From the NCBI GenBank assembly GCA_026708585.1, contig JAPOUQ010000048.1:1-64000 (forward strand): a stretch of DNA of 64,000 bases. The letters run 5' to 3'. The stretch comes from Gammaproteobacteria bacterium. Lineage in GTDB: Bacteria > Pseudomonadota > Gammaproteobacteria > Arenicellales > Poriferihabitantaceae. Below, in pieces: positions 18,401 through 27,964 of this stretch. Below the pieces are notes generated by a model. That model saw only the letters and a program-made list of their open reading frames with translations, made no database searches and was not told where the DNA came from. Position 1 is the first letter of the stretch, and each line of letters begins with the position of its first letter. The position numbers and the translations under genes are program-made.

Positions 18401-19768
18401 ATGAAAACTTGCAAGATTGACCAGGATCAGTTGATCAAATAGATTGACGATGCAACAACCGAAATATTCATTATGGATCCTGCAATATCGGATAAGACTG
18501 CTAATGCACTTTTAAAAGCCTCAGATCGAACAAATAGGCCTTGCAATATTCTAATTGATCTTGATGCGGATGTTGATCGGGCTGGTTATGGCTCATAACC
18601 AGTAATACGGAATCTTATGGGTAAGTGTAAGGTGAAAAAAAGAAATGGCCTAGGATTGCCGCATTTGCAACATCTGAAATTGCAGTCATGTGAATGCCTA
18701 TTGCAGAAAGCGTCGATAGTATAGAACAAGTTTCTCAAAATGGTATCCTCTTTGATGGTCGCTCGATTCAAACATTGATAGAGTTTATATGTGAGTTGAT
18801 GTCTTTGGATTCAAAATCATTAAGTCTAAAGGATTCTGTAGGTGACTTGGATACTGGATCAGATCCGAATAATTCTTATGACGGACAGAATAAAGATAGA
18901 AAAGCTAACAAAGAAGATCTTGATAAACCTAGCCAAGGTAAACGGTCGGAAGATCAATCTTTTGAAGGTGATACAGAAAATGGTAAAAACAAACATAGAG
19001 ATACTAATAGCAATGATCCAAATGCACAATCTGAAGATAAACCTGTAGAAGATGTAAAGGAAAAAGATATAGAAGATGTTGAAGAAGATTTGAGAAATCA
19101 TCCACCGCGAAATATTTCACAGGAAAAGATACTTACTGTATATAACGGTTATGTTGGGTATATAGAAATTAAAATGAGCGGGACTAATCTGGAAAATAAG
19201 ATCAATCTAAATATTCCCAAAGAAATTATTGAGATTGGTCTTCGTGATGAGCTTCGGGACCAAATATCAGAGATGATGATAATTGATATAACTGATACGG
19301 ATGATTTAGGAGTAAAGAAGGAGAATGAGCATCTCAAAGCTTTCAGGACTTTATTTCAAGGGCAGATGGGAGAGCCGCTAGGGAGAATATACAAAACAGC
19401 GAGTGGCAGGTCATGGAGATGAAGTTGAAAGAAATTGAAAGGTTGGTTGAGGAATCAAATAATAAAACTGACTCATATAATAAAATTCTGAAGAAACATA
19501 TAGAGAAAGTTGCGAAAGAATGGTTTCGTTCACGTCAAGAAATACGCAATCTTTATAAAAATCCTGAAAAACTGTAGGAATTGTTATTACGAGAGTTGCA
19601 ACCTTGTAAGCGAGTAAAAGTGAAGATAAGTTCCACTCTTAAAGATTTAACTTGGGCTGATTTGAATAAGCAATGGATTCGAAAAAGATAGAGGAATTAT
19701 ATTCAGAACTTCGGGAAACAGGTCTATATAAGAAGCGAAAGGCTTACATACCCAATGGAAAAAATTAG
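18401..19768 (+). pseudogene. decayed phospholipase D-like protein gene
   Basis: Four consecutive pieces in shifting frames read as one protein. Piece 1 (18401-18598) has a TAG at codon 14 and contains IDDATTEIFIMDPAISDK and ILIDLDADVDRAGYG. Piece 2 starts near 18652, is broken by TGA 18691-18693, and continues from ATG 18694 to 19422 with a long acidic disordered stretch, then TVYNGYVGYIEIKMSG and LNIPKEI. Piece 3 (19413-19577, reading on past TAG to 19669) has AKEWFRSRQEI. Piece 4 (19673-19768) has IEELYSELRETGLYKKRKAY. The order resembles the PLD-like proteins often annotated beside AAA ATPases; that is my recollection of the family, not a search. The 242-residue piece 2 might still be translated. 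Confidence 0.55.
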
Positions 19769-19937
19769 ATCTTGTTGTACATGACCTTTGCTCAACCCTG
19801 ATTGGAGCTTCAATTATAAAAGTTCTAAACACCTCTGAAAGTTGAACCAAGTATCATTGCATAGATTGATTAGAGTTTACGAATAATTCTGGTTTAAGAA
19901 AATTCGAGATGTCGTGTCACGATAAAAAGTGTCAAAT

Positions 19938-21131
19938 ATGTCTGTTATAAGAGAAAAACTAAATAATCTTTTTCACCCTGGCAGCGGAAAAATTCCACCA
20001 CATCTAACCGGTCGTGAGCAGGAACAGAATTATTTCCATAAATGTCTCAATCAGTTATTGGAAAAAACCTCCCCAGATCAAGATATGATCATATATGGTC
20101 CGCGTGGTAATGGAAAAACTGCCTTGCTTCGTTATCTGAAAAGACAAGCATTAGAAATGACTAATGGGAGAGTGGATATTGCATGGACTACTCCACGCAA
20201 AGCGAATAGTTTGGAAGGATTGGTTAGTATCATAACTGGAAGCGATAAGAATATTTTGAAAAGACTTAAAGGTCTGGGAGTTTCTGTAAATTTTGGAGTT
20301 GCAAGTTTCAATGCAGAGTTCGATGTGCCTAGAGCAACTGGGGTTATAGAGGAAATATTGCAGGAGAAAAGTAGCAAAAGTCCATTTATTTTAATTATGG
20401 ATGAAGCCCATACATTGACTCCTAAAATGGCAGGAATCCTGCTGGATGCCGGTCAAAATCTACGTGGAGAAGATTGTCCTTTTTTTCTGATTTTGGCTGG
20501 AACACCGAATCTCGAAAAAATTTTAAATCTAGCTAGCGCAACCTTTTGGGATAAAAGTAACGTATTTCCTTTGGGGCGTCTTACAGCTAGAGAAGCTAAA
20601 TTCGCGCTGACAATACCATTGAAATCCTGTCAAATAACTTGTGCTGAAGAATCTGCAGAAGAGGTAGCCTATCGTGCCCATAACTATCCTTATTTCCTGC
20701 AAATATGGGGTGACTGTATTGCCTCTCAACTTCTTGAGACTGGGTCAAATGAATTGACAATGGAGATTATTTCAGGGGCTGAGCATATTGCGATTAACAG
20801 ATGCACGACAATTTATACCCTACGCTACAATGAATTAAGTGAATTGGGTTTGATTCCATTGGCTACCGATATAGCTAAGACCTTCAAGAAAACCGAAGAC
20901 CAATATATTCCGGTTCAGCAGTTTGAGAAGTTGATTGATCAATCGTTGACTGAACGAGGCTTGCCGGTCAACCAAGAAATAATTCGGAAGAATATCCAAC
21001 AGCTATCAGACATCGGTTATATCTGGAAGATTGATGTTACAAATGGAATGAAAGACGAGATACCATTACTTTGTTATGAGCCAGGTATTCCGAGTCTAAT
21101 GAAATTTATTCGAAGGCAGTCAAGACCTTAA
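19938..21131 (+). CDS. AAA+ ATPase, orphan accessory type
   Basis: A 397-residue ATPase with HPGSGKIPPHLTGREQE at the N-terminus, Walker A GPRGNGKTALL (about 60-70), Walker B FILIMDEAHTL (about 150-160) and a C-terminal winged-helix-like region ending KNIQQLSDIGYIWKID. It resembles the AAA_16/Arch_ATPase group that works with a partner protein. The upstream neighbour, a decayed PLD-like gene, may have been that partner, in which case this intact gene is an orphan. ATG 19938 is chosen over GTG 19929. It lies in an AT-rich pocket between pssA and leuA. Function unknown. Confidence 0.75.
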   Translation: MSVIREKLNNLFHPGSGKIPPHLTGREQEQNYFHKCLNQLLEKTSPDQDMIIYGPRGNGKTALLRYLKRQALEMTNGRVDIAWTTPRKANSLEGLVSIITGSDKNILKRLKGLGVSVNFGVASFNAEFDVPRATGVIEEILQEKSSKSPFILIMDEAHTLTPKMAGILLDAGQNLRGEDCPFFLILAGTPNLEKILNLASATFWDKSNVFPLGRLTAREAKFALTIPLKSCQITCAEESAEEVAYRAHNYPYFLQIWGDCIASQLLETGSNELTMEIISGAEHIAINRCTTIYTLRYNELSELGLIPLATDIAKTFKKTEDQYIPVQQFEKLIDQSLTERGLPVNQEIIRKNIQQLSDIGYIWKIDVTNGMKDEIPLLCYEPGIPSLMKFIRRQSRP

Positions 21132-21329
21132 TCGATTGAAGTTTTTCTATATCTGTTTTTTATTCAATCTTACTCCAGCTCAAACCCCAAAATCCAACAC
21201 AGCCTTCAGTTTACCTATCTTGAAGTAAAAATACATCCGAGTGTTGGATTAATAACGTGGTATGAGATCCTAAAGGTTTTTAGCAATAGACTATCTATTG
21301 CGCTTTTAACACTGTTTGCATGTAATTTC

Positions 21330-22013
21330 TTGATGAAGTTAAGGGTACCAAAGAAAATGATCTATAATTTTAATTTTCGCAGAGAAAAGCGCCGAGAATT
21401 CGAAACGTTTGTGAGACTTTGTGCACTTCGTACTGGACAGGTCATCAATTACCATGATCTAGGACGCGATGCAATGGTGTCTTCAGCTACAGCGAAAGAA
21501 TGGCTGAGTTTGCTTAAAGATGGTTTTTTGGTGAAACTCGTGTATCCCTATCATACTAATCGAACCAAGAGAATGACCAAGAGTCCCAAGCTCTACTTCT
21601 TAGATGCAGGGGCTTGCTGCATGGCTTAGCGGTTGGAGGGATGCTGATCAAGCGAGGTTAGGTCCTATGAGCGGACCGCTGTTTGAGACACAGATATTAT
21701 CAGAAATCTTGAAATCCTTTCGCCACAGGGCTAGGGAGACTCAGATATATTTTTGCGCACAAGAGATGGTCAGGAGATAGATTTCCTGATCGAGACTGAT
21801 GGGCAGATATTCCCCATTGAAGTTAAGATGGGTTCCATTAGTCCGAATTCGTTAAGTAGATTAGATAAAATTGCGAATTCGAATTGGCAAAAAGAACAAG
21901 TTGTATCGCTTGTTGCAGAAGACACACCTGTAAACTTGACCAACGAATGGCTATTATGTGCTCCGAACAATCTGGACTTAAGTTTATTAAAGGATGAGAG
22001 TTTAACTTGCTAG
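21330..22013 (+). pseudogene. remnant of an AAA_14/DUF4143 ATPase
   Basis: Only the C-terminal (DUF4143) half survives. Frame A (21330-21629) carries FETFVRLCALRTGQVINYHDLGRDA, the winged helix, and PKLYFLDAG. A shift near 21612 moves the frame to AWLSGWRDADQARLGPMSGPLFET and on to ARETQIYF. A second shift near 21750 restores RTRDGQEIDFLIETDGQIFPIEVKMG, the nuclease-like motif with its E and K residues, to the stop at 22011-22013. The N-terminal ATPase domain with Walker A and B is absent from the 200 nt upstream. Two frameshifts plus truncation make it non-functional. Confidence 0.85.
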
Positions 22014-22195
22014 TTTCTTGAAATCACATTTAACTATTTCTGTTAGTTCGCTCTGATGCCCATCAGAGTAAATCAAAAGTGAAGTTATATGATTAATTTT
22101 CTCAGACCATCAACTTCACAAAGAAACGAAAAATCAAAGAACCTCTGAGACTGTAAATGGGGCTCAATAATTTTTATCTTGATCTAACAAATTTA

Positions 22196-22224
22196 TTGAA
22201 AATCCCATTTTCTTTGTTTACAAT
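22196..22224 (+). promoter_or_regulatory. leu leader promoter
   Basis: TTGAAA (22196-22201), a 17-bp spacer and TACAAT (22219-22224). Usual spacing puts the transcription start at 22230-22232, which coincides with the ATG of the leader peptide at 22231. Confidence 0.75.
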
Positions 22225-22230
22225 CCGCCT

Positions 22231-22320
22231 ATGCAACAAACAAATACAGCATTAACCCTCCCAATCAAGGTCGCTTCAAGCGAGCGCTTGCTACTTCTAC
22301 TGCGCTTGACGGCGCAGTAA
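22231..22320 (+). CDS. leuL: leucine-rich leader peptide of leuA, 29 aa
   Basis: The frame encodes MQQTNTALTLPIKVASSER followed by LLLLLRLTAQ and TAA. Residues 20-24 are five leucines in a row (codons ttg cta ctt cta ctg) and residue 26 is another, eight Leu in 29 residues. This is the hallmark of a leucine-sensing attenuation peptide, and the gene it precedes is leuA. There is no Shine-Dalgarno and almost no room for a 5' UTR, because the -10 box ends only 6 nt before the ATG, so the peptide is probably read from a leaderless transcript. Confidence 0.85.
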   Translation: MQQTNTALTLPIKVASSERLLLLLRLTAQ

Positions 22321-22376
22321 TCTTCTATCATAAATCTATCTCTTTATTTTCTTGGTTGGCTATAGACCAATCGAAG
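22298..22376 (+). promoter_or_regulatory. attenuator region of leuA
   Basis: Two stem-loops. The first is TACTGCGC (22298-22305) pairing perfectly with GCGCAGTA (22312-22319) over a 6-nt loop; its left arm overlaps the last Leu codons, so a ribosome stalled for leucyl-tRNA would block it. The second is CTTGGTTGG (22351-22359) with CCAATC-g-AAG (22367-22376). A T-rich stretch (22341-22352) lies between them. Neither stem is followed by a classic U-tract, so the mechanism (intrinsic, Rho-dependent or translational) is open. leuA begins at 22411 without an evident Shine-Dalgarno. Confidence 0.6.
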
Positions 22377-22410
22377 ATGAATCCTAAATTGTTGCTGTTT
22401 AGAAAACAAA

Positions 22411-23958
22411 ATGAAAGAAAAACTTGTAATATTTGATACCACCTTGCGTGATGGAGAACAAAGCCCCGGAGCTTCGATGACGCAGGAGGAAAAGATAAGA
22501 ATTGCCCGTCAACTTGAGAAAATGAAGGTTGATGTAATTGAGGCTGGATTTCCGGCCGCTAGTCCCGGAGATTTCGCATCCGTTAAAGCTATAGCCGAAC
22601 TCATCAAAGATAGCGTTGTTTGTGGATTGGCACGAGCAAATCCGGACGATGTAGCAAAAGCAGGCGAGGCCCTTAAGCCCTCTGATTCATCGCGCATTCA
22701 CACTTTTATTGCTACTTCACCAATTCATATGAAAAGCAAACTTCGTATGTCAAGCGAGCAGGTTGTAGAACATGCAGTGGCAGCGGTTACTCAAGCTCGG
22801 AAATACACCGATAACGTTGAATTTTCACCTGAAGATGCTGGACGTTCGGAATTTGATTTTCTGTGCCACATTATCGAAAAAGTAATTGATGCAGGTGCAA
22901 ACACAATCAACATCCCAGATACAGTCGGATACAACTTGCCTAGCCAATTTGGCAACCTGATTCAGAATCTTATCGAGACCATCCCGAATTCAGATAAAGT
23001 TGTATTTTCTGTTCACTGCCATAACGATCTAGGATTGGCAGTAGCGAATTCGTTGTCTGCGGTTATGGCTGGAGCTCGACAAGTCGAATGTACGGTAAAC
23101 GGCCTAGGTGAGCGAGCTGGCAATGCTTCACTCGAAGAGATTGTGATGGCTGTTCGAACAAGACAGGACGAATTTAAATGTGATACCGGTATCGATACAA
23201 CACAAATTGTTCCAGCGAGTCGTCTGGTTTCAAATATCACAGGATTTCCTGTGCAACCGAACAAAGCCATTGTTGGGGCAAATGCCTTTGCTCACGAAGC
23301 AGGAATACATCAAGATGGTGTAATCAAGGCTCGAGAGACTTATGAAATCATGATGGCTGAAGATGTCGGTTGGGGCTCAAATCGTATGGTACTCGGCAAA
23401 CACTCCGGTCGTCATGCTTTTGTAGATAGGCTTAAGGACTTAGGATTTGAGTTTTCATGTGAAGATGAAATGAATGATGCTTTTCGCCGATTTAAGAGAA
23501 TGGCAGATAGTAAACATGAAATATTCGATGACGATCTCCAAGCTTTGGTAACGGAAACAGGCAATCGAGCCGAAAATGATCATTTCACTCTAAAACATCT
23601 CAAGACCAGTTCAGAGACGGGGACTGCGCCTTGTTCAAGAGTGGTGATTGAAATTGATGATAAGGAGGTTGTATCAGAGCAATCAGGCAATGGCGCAGTT
23701 GATGCGACCTTTAAAGCGATTGAAGAAGTATTGCATACCCAAAGTACTCTTCAGTTATTCTCGGTAAATAGTGTAACCAGTGGAAGCGATGCTCAGGGAG
23801 AGGTCAGCGTTCGTCTGGAAAAAAATGGCGAAGTGTTTAACGGACACGGTACAGATCTTGATATTGTCGTTGCATCAGCCCGAGCTTATGTGAATGCCGC
23901 GAATAAAATCTACAGTCAGGAGACCCGAATTCATCCGCAACGAGTTACTGGAATATGA
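22411..23958 (+). CDS. leuA: 2-isopropylmalate synthase
   Basis: Condenses acetyl-CoA with 2-oxoisovalerate, the first committed step of leucine synthesis. At 515 residues it has the [16 protein letters not shown] catalytic opening, [10 protein letters not shown], the metal-binding H202-x-H204 in [30 protein letters not shown] and a C-terminal allosteric domain (about 395-515) that binds leucine. leuB, leuC and leuD are not next to it. Control by the leader at 22231-22320 is expected. The next gene starts 2 nt after its stop. Confidence 0.97.
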   Translation: MKEKLVIFDTTLRDGEQSPGASMTQEEKIRIARQLEKMKVDVIEAGFPAASPGDFASVKAIAELIKDSVVCGLARANPDDVAKAGEALKPSDSSRIHTFIATSPIHMKSKLRMSSEQVVEHAVAAVTQARKYTDNVEFSPEDAGRSEFDFLCHIIEKVIDAGANTINIPDTVGYNLPSQFGNLIQNLIETIPNSDKVVFSVHCHNDLGLAVANSLSAVMAGARQVECTVNGLGERAGNASLEEIVMAVRTRQDEFKCDTGIDTTQIVPASRLVSNITGFPVQPNKAIVGANAFAHEAGIHQDGVIKARETYEIMMAEDVGWGSNRMVLGKHSGRHAFVDRLKDLGFEFSCEDEMNDAFRRFKRMADSKHEIFDDDLQALVTETGNRAENDHFTLKHLKTSSETGTAPCSRVVIEIDDKEVVSEQSGNGAVDATFKAIEEVLHTQSTLQLFSVNSVTSGSDAQGEVSVRLEKNGEVFNGHGTDLDIVVASARAYVNAANKIYSQETRIHPQRVTGI

Positions 23959-23959
23959 A

Positions 23960-24682
23960 ATGAAACTGGATCGGCGTCGTTCCCAAATTTTGGGCCAGAT
24001 GGGTATAGCCATCTGGAAATCACGCCTGCCTTCAGATAACGACTTAACTCAGGGGGATCTGAATATAGAAGATGAAATTGAACAAATTGAGGAGCCTATT
24101 TCAAATGAGGTTGTACCTCGACAGTTTGCTAATCTTGAAGAAATTGCCTCTGCCGTGCGTTCTTGCCGACTTTGCCAGTTATCGCATGAGAGAAAAAATG
24201 CTGTGCCTGGTACCGGTAATCCGACTGCTGAATGGATGTTTGTCGGGGAGGCTCCGGGTCAAGATGAAGACCTACAGGGAAAACCTTTTGTAGGTCGTTC
24301 GGGTCAGTTACTGAACTCAATGTTCGCTGCTCTAGGGTTAACCCGTGATCAGGTTTTTATTGCGAATGTCATCAAATGCCGACCACCAAGAAATCGCGAC
24401 CCTTCTGATGATGAAGTTTTTCAGTGTACGCCTTATCTCAAAGCACAAATCGCCATGATTCAACCTCGTGTAATTGTAGCGCTGGGCAGAATAAGTGCTC
24501 GGTTACTGCTTGATGCTCATGAAAAAACACCAATCTCAGAGTTACGAGGGGATGTGCACACATATGAAAAGACTGGGATACCCTTGGTCGTAACGTATCA
24601 TCCTGCCTATCTTCTTAGGAGTCCCGACCAAAAGCGAGTTGCATGGCAAGACTTATTGCTAGCTAGATCTCAAATGAAATAG
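23960..24682 (+). CDS. uracil-DNA glycosylase, family 4 (4Fe-4S)
   Basis: Removes uracil from DNA. The 240-residue protein has an N-terminal extension, the first cluster cysteines in SCRLCQLSHERK, the catalytic-loop motif FVGEAPGQDEDLQGKPFVGRSGQLL, KCRPPRNRDP with a further cluster cysteine, and the C-terminal TYHPAYLLRSP loop. This is the Fe-S family 4 type. The open frame reaches back into leuA (23894), but ATG 23960, directly after the leuA stop, is the sensible start. Coupled to leuA and convergent with mltD. Confidence 0.93.
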   Translation: MKLDRRRSQILGQMGIAIWKSRLPSDNDLTQGDLNIEDEIEQIEEPISNEVVPRQFANLEEIASAVRSCRLCQLSHERKNAVPGTGNPTAEWMFVGEAPGQDEDLQGKPFVGRSGQLLNSMFAALGLTRDQVFIANVIKCRPPRNRDPSDDEVFQCTPYLKAQIAMIQPRVIVALGRISARLLLDAHEKTPISELRGDVHTYEKTGIPLVVTYHPAYLLRSPDQKRVAWQDLLLARSQMK

Positions 24683-24710
24683 ATTGGTATCCAAAATCGA
24701 GCCTCGAAAC

Positions 24711-26189
24711 TTATTCTTTTCTGATGATTAGCCGCTGTCCATGGACAATTTCTGATGATGGGTCTATACCATTCAATTCTCGAAGCTGTTCTACAGAAAT
24801 CCTAAAGAGATTAGCAATGTGTTCTAGATTATCGTTATTTTTTGCATAATAGATACCATCACCAACCCTAAAGATTGAATTCTTTATGTTTTTTCGGATA
24901 ACCAGCGATTTCGAAGTTTTTGATTGTATATCTCCATTCTCTAAATTGTTACTTTCCAGAGTAACTTTCGATTCCGAATCGAAGAAAAATTTCTCCTCAT
25001 CAATCCTGGGAATTGGTATACGGAGAGTTTGATCTGGATAAATTTTGTCCGATTTCAGGTTATTGAGCCGTTTGAGTATCCGAGTATGGGTATTATATTG
25101 GGCGGCAATAGCACCTAAATTCTCACCTTTCTGAACACGATGAATGTCCCATTTCAAATGTACCCAAGGTGCTTTTTTAGCTAGCGTGTTCAGTGAAGTT
25201 GCAGCCAATTGAAAAGGGACCACAATATCATGAGGACCATCAGGGGGAGTAACGCCATTCAAATATTCTGGATTTAGATCCTTCAGAACTCGAGGTTTAA
25301 CTGAAATCAACGAGGCCATTAGAGTTAAGTCGATTTGTGATTTCGCATCAACTACAGCAATGGTTGCTTCTTTAGGAATAGGGTACAGGTTGATTCCATA
25401 TTTTTTTGGGTTCGAGATGATATTACGAATTGCTATAAACTTTGGCAAATAGGTGCGGGTTTCTCGAGGTAGTTTCAGACTAGAGAAAGTTGTTGGTTGA
25501 TCGGTACGGAGATTCACATTGATTGCATTACGCACGCGCCCAACGCCTCCGTTATAACTAGCTAAAGCTAGCTCCCAGTCATTATCGAACTCCCCCAAAA
25601 GAAAAGTGAGGTAGTCCAAAGCAGCCTGTGTGGATTTAATGAAATCCTTACGTTCATCGATCCACCAATCTTGACGCAATCCAAATTTTGCACCTGTTGA
25701 GGGGATAAATTGCCATAAACCGACCGCTTTTGAAGTCGATACTGCTGTTGGCCTGAAACCACTTTCAATAATTGGAATGATCGCAAGATCAACAGGTAAA
25801 TCACGTTTTTTGATTTCTTCAACAATAAAGGGGAGATACCAATATGCACGTTTTGATACCCTTTCAAAATATTCTGGAGGATTGCTATACCTCTTCTCAA
25901 AACTTTGAATCAGTTTTTCATCGAGATTGGAGTATTTGAGCTTGAAATTTTTTTGCAAGAACTCCCACAAATTTCTATTGTCGAGAAGATTTTCTTGATT
26001 TACTCCTGTATCCACGACCTCGCGATTGGTAATTCTGCTATCTACAAATTGCTCTTTCTGTGTATCTTCGGGTGCATTGATATCATCCGATGTTTGGTGG
26101 TTTTGGGCGCCGGAGGCATTGATCGACAATCCGATGACAAGTATCGATACTATCGGTAACTTTCCAGCAAGCACAGTCGAGATTATCAT
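24711..26189 (-). CDS. mltD: membrane-bound lytic murein transglycosylase D
   Basis: Cleaves peptidoglycan glycan strands in the periplasm. In 492 residues: an N-terminal signal/hydrophobic segment (about 8-28), the SLT domain (about 120-235) with catalytic E142 in IPIIESGFRPTAVS, GLWQFIPSTG and ASYNGGVGRV, then two LysM modules (about 350-395, and 445-492) for glycan binding. No clear lipobox is present, so anchoring may be by the uncleaved signal. Its promoter region is shared with the divergent mdh gene. Confidence 0.93.
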   Translation of the reverse strand: MIISTVLAGKLPIVSILVIGLSINASGAQNHQTSDDINAPEDTQKEQFVDSRITNREVVDTGVNQENLLDNRNLWEFLQKNFKLKYSNLDEKLIQSFEKRYSNPPEYFERVSKRAYWYLPFIVEEIKKRDLPVDLAIIPIIESGFRPTAVSTSKAVGLWQFIPSTGAKFGLRQDWWIDERKDFIKSTQAALDYLTFLLGEFDNDWELALASYNGGVGRVRNAINVNLRTDQPTTFSSLKLPRETRTYLPKFIAIRNIISNPKKYGINLYPIPKEATIAVVDAKSQIDLTLMASLISVKPRVLKDLNPEYLNGVTPPDGPHDIVVPFQLAATSLNTLAKKAPWVHLKWDIHRVQKGENLGAIAAQYNTHTRILKRLNNLKSDKIYPDQTLRIPIPRIDEEKFFFDSESKVTLESNNLENGDIQSKTSKSLVIRKNIKNSIFRVGDGIYYAKNNDNLEHIANLFRISVEQLRELNGIDPSSEIVHGQRLIIRKE

Positions 26190-26367
26190 AAAAAAACTAT
26201 TTCAAAATAGAGCAAGAAGGGTGTTTATTAAGGCCACCGATAAGAATTCAAATTGGAATAGATAGAATGTACTAAAGAACTGAACAGACCTGATATCGGG
26301 TTATCAAACGGGTAGAGTGAACAGATACATATAGGTAAATTGTAACGAACTAATCCAATGATTTATC

Positions 26368-26396
26368 TTAACCGATAACATCAACAGTATTATAAT
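26368..26396 (+). promoter_or_regulatory. mdh promoter
   Basis: TTAACC (26368-26373), a 17-bp spacer and perfect TATAAT (26391-26396). The predicted start is near 26403, which leaves about 20 nt of leader before the ATG of mdh. Confidence 0.6.
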
Positions 26397-26422
26397 ATCC
26401 GCTTTTCAATCAGAAAATAGTA

Positions 26423-27400
26423 ATGAAAGATCCCGTTAGAGTGTCAATAACCGGTGCAGCTGGTAATATTTCTTATGCTCTGTTATTTCGAATCGCTGCA
26501 GGAGATATGCTTGGCAAAGATCAGCCGGTTGCGTTGCAATTACTTGAAATAACCCCCGCTATGCAAGCACTTGAAGGTGTGGTCATGGAATTGAATGATT
26601 GTGCTTTTCCGTTGCTTTCCTCAGTCAATATCTCAGACGATCCGGGAGTTGCATTTCGTGACTCCAATATTGCGATGTTGGTAGGTTCCAAGCCACGGGG
26701 GCCAGATATGCAACGCTCCGATCTGATCAAGGATAATGGAGCCATATTTTCAGTACAGGGAAAAGCGTTAAACGACAATGCAAATCGTGATATTAAGGTG
26801 ATTGTTGTGGGTAATCCAGCGAACACTAACGCATTTATTGCGGCAAAAAATGCTCCAGATCTGAATCCGGCCAATTTCACTGCAATGATGCGACTTGATC
26901 ACAATCGAGCATTATCGCAATTATCAACGAAACTGAATCTGCACCATACTGAATTAAGCAAAATGACTGTATGGGGTAATCACTCGGCTACCCAGTATCC
27001 AGACATTTCAAATGTAATCGTAAACGGTTCAGCAGTTTCTGATCAAATTGATCAACACTGGCTAGTCAACGACTTTATTCCAACCGTTCAGAATCGTGGG
27101 ACAACCATAATTCGTGCAAGGGGGGCTTCCAGCGCTGCATCAGCAGCTTCAGCTGCAATCGATCATATGCGTGATTGGGTGTTAGGTACACCAGATGATG
27201 ATTGGGTTAGTATGGCTATCCCATCTGATGGAAGTTACGGTATTCAAGAAGGGTTAATGTATTCATTTCCGGTGACCTGTATAGACGGTAATTATCAGAT
27301 TGTACAAGGCCTGGATATCAGTGATTTCAGTCGTGAGCGCATGATTGCAACCGAGCAAGAGTTAAAAACTGAAGTTGATGCTGTAAGTCATCTTATATAG
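26423..27400 (+). CDS. mdh: malate dehydrogenase (NAD)
   Basis: TCA-cycle enzyme interconverting malate and oxaloacetate. The 325-residue protein is of the cytosolic/mesophile-dimer type found in many proteobacteria: [23 protein letters not shown] for NAD, the mobile loop with [33 protein letters not shown] and the catalytic H187 in [11 protein letters not shown]. Single gene with its own promoter. A weak 7-bp hairpin (27431-27437 with 27451-27457) lies after it, without a U-tract. Confidence 0.96.
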   Translation: MKDPVRVSITGAAGNISYALLFRIAAGDMLGKDQPVALQLLEITPAMQALEGVVMELNDCAFPLLSSVNISDDPGVAFRDSNIAMLVGSKPRGPDMQRSDLIKDNGAIFSVQGKALNDNANRDIKVIVVGNPANTNAFIAAKNAPDLNPANFTAMMRLDHNRALSQLSTKLNLHHTELSKMTVWGNHSATQYPDISNVIVNGSAVSDQIDQHWLVNDFIPTVQNRGTTIIRARGASSAASAASAAIDHMRDWVLGTPDDDWVSMAIPSDGSYGIQEGLMYSFPVTCIDGNYQIVQGLDISDFSRERMIATEQELKTEVDAVSHLI

Positions 27401-27608
27401 AGTTTTCATGAGACTGTTACATCTAAAAATTCATCTCGATTTTCTGCTTTGAGATGAGTTGACTATTCAATTGGCAAGTATTTCTTTCGGTCCCCCATTG
27501 TTGCTGAATGTTAAAATTATTGCGGCAAAAAAATATAGTTTTACCAGTATTTGAATTGACGGGCAGCATACTATCAAAAGGAAGTCAATTGCATAGTCTG
27601 GAATTTAT

Positions 27609-27890
27609 GTGACCATTGCACTTAATGTAGCAAATGTTGGAGATACGCTTTTGGATGGCGACATCGAGTTGTTCAATCCTAAAGTGTCTGAAGCTTTAGG
27701 GGACGCACCAGCACTTCCAAGGGGGTGCCCGGTTATACCGGTGTGCGCTACGCGAGATTATGGCTTCCTAGAACATATGGGAATGGGTGTTCCACGGAAA
27801 ATTATTCAGGGAATGAAGGAGTACAATGGTACCGACCCAGAGCTACTTGAGGAAAATGAGCGTTTTGCTGTAATACTGCAGGGCGGGTGA
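27609..27890 (+). CDS. unidentified 93-aa ORF, possibly a gene fragment
   Basis: Starts with GTG at 27609 and has no clear Shine-Dalgarno. The composition is like a real globular protein (LPRGCPVIPVCATRDYGFLEHMGMG, KIIQGMKEYNG, ENERFAVILQGG), but I recognise no family. It begins abruptly in what looks like mid-domain and sits alone between mdh and a glycosyltransferase in a stretch otherwise without genes, so a truncated remnant is as likely as a small gene. Confidence 0.4.
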   Translation: MTIALNVANVGDTLLDGDIELFNPKVSEALGDAPALPRGCPVIPVCATRDYGFLEHMGMGVPRKIIQGMKEYNGTDPELLEENERFAVILQGG

Positions 27891-27964
27891 TTGCTTACCA
27901 TCAACGAAGAGACGACAAGTTGCTAAATTAGTGAATGCGTAGTCTTTTGGTATTGCCTTGACTT

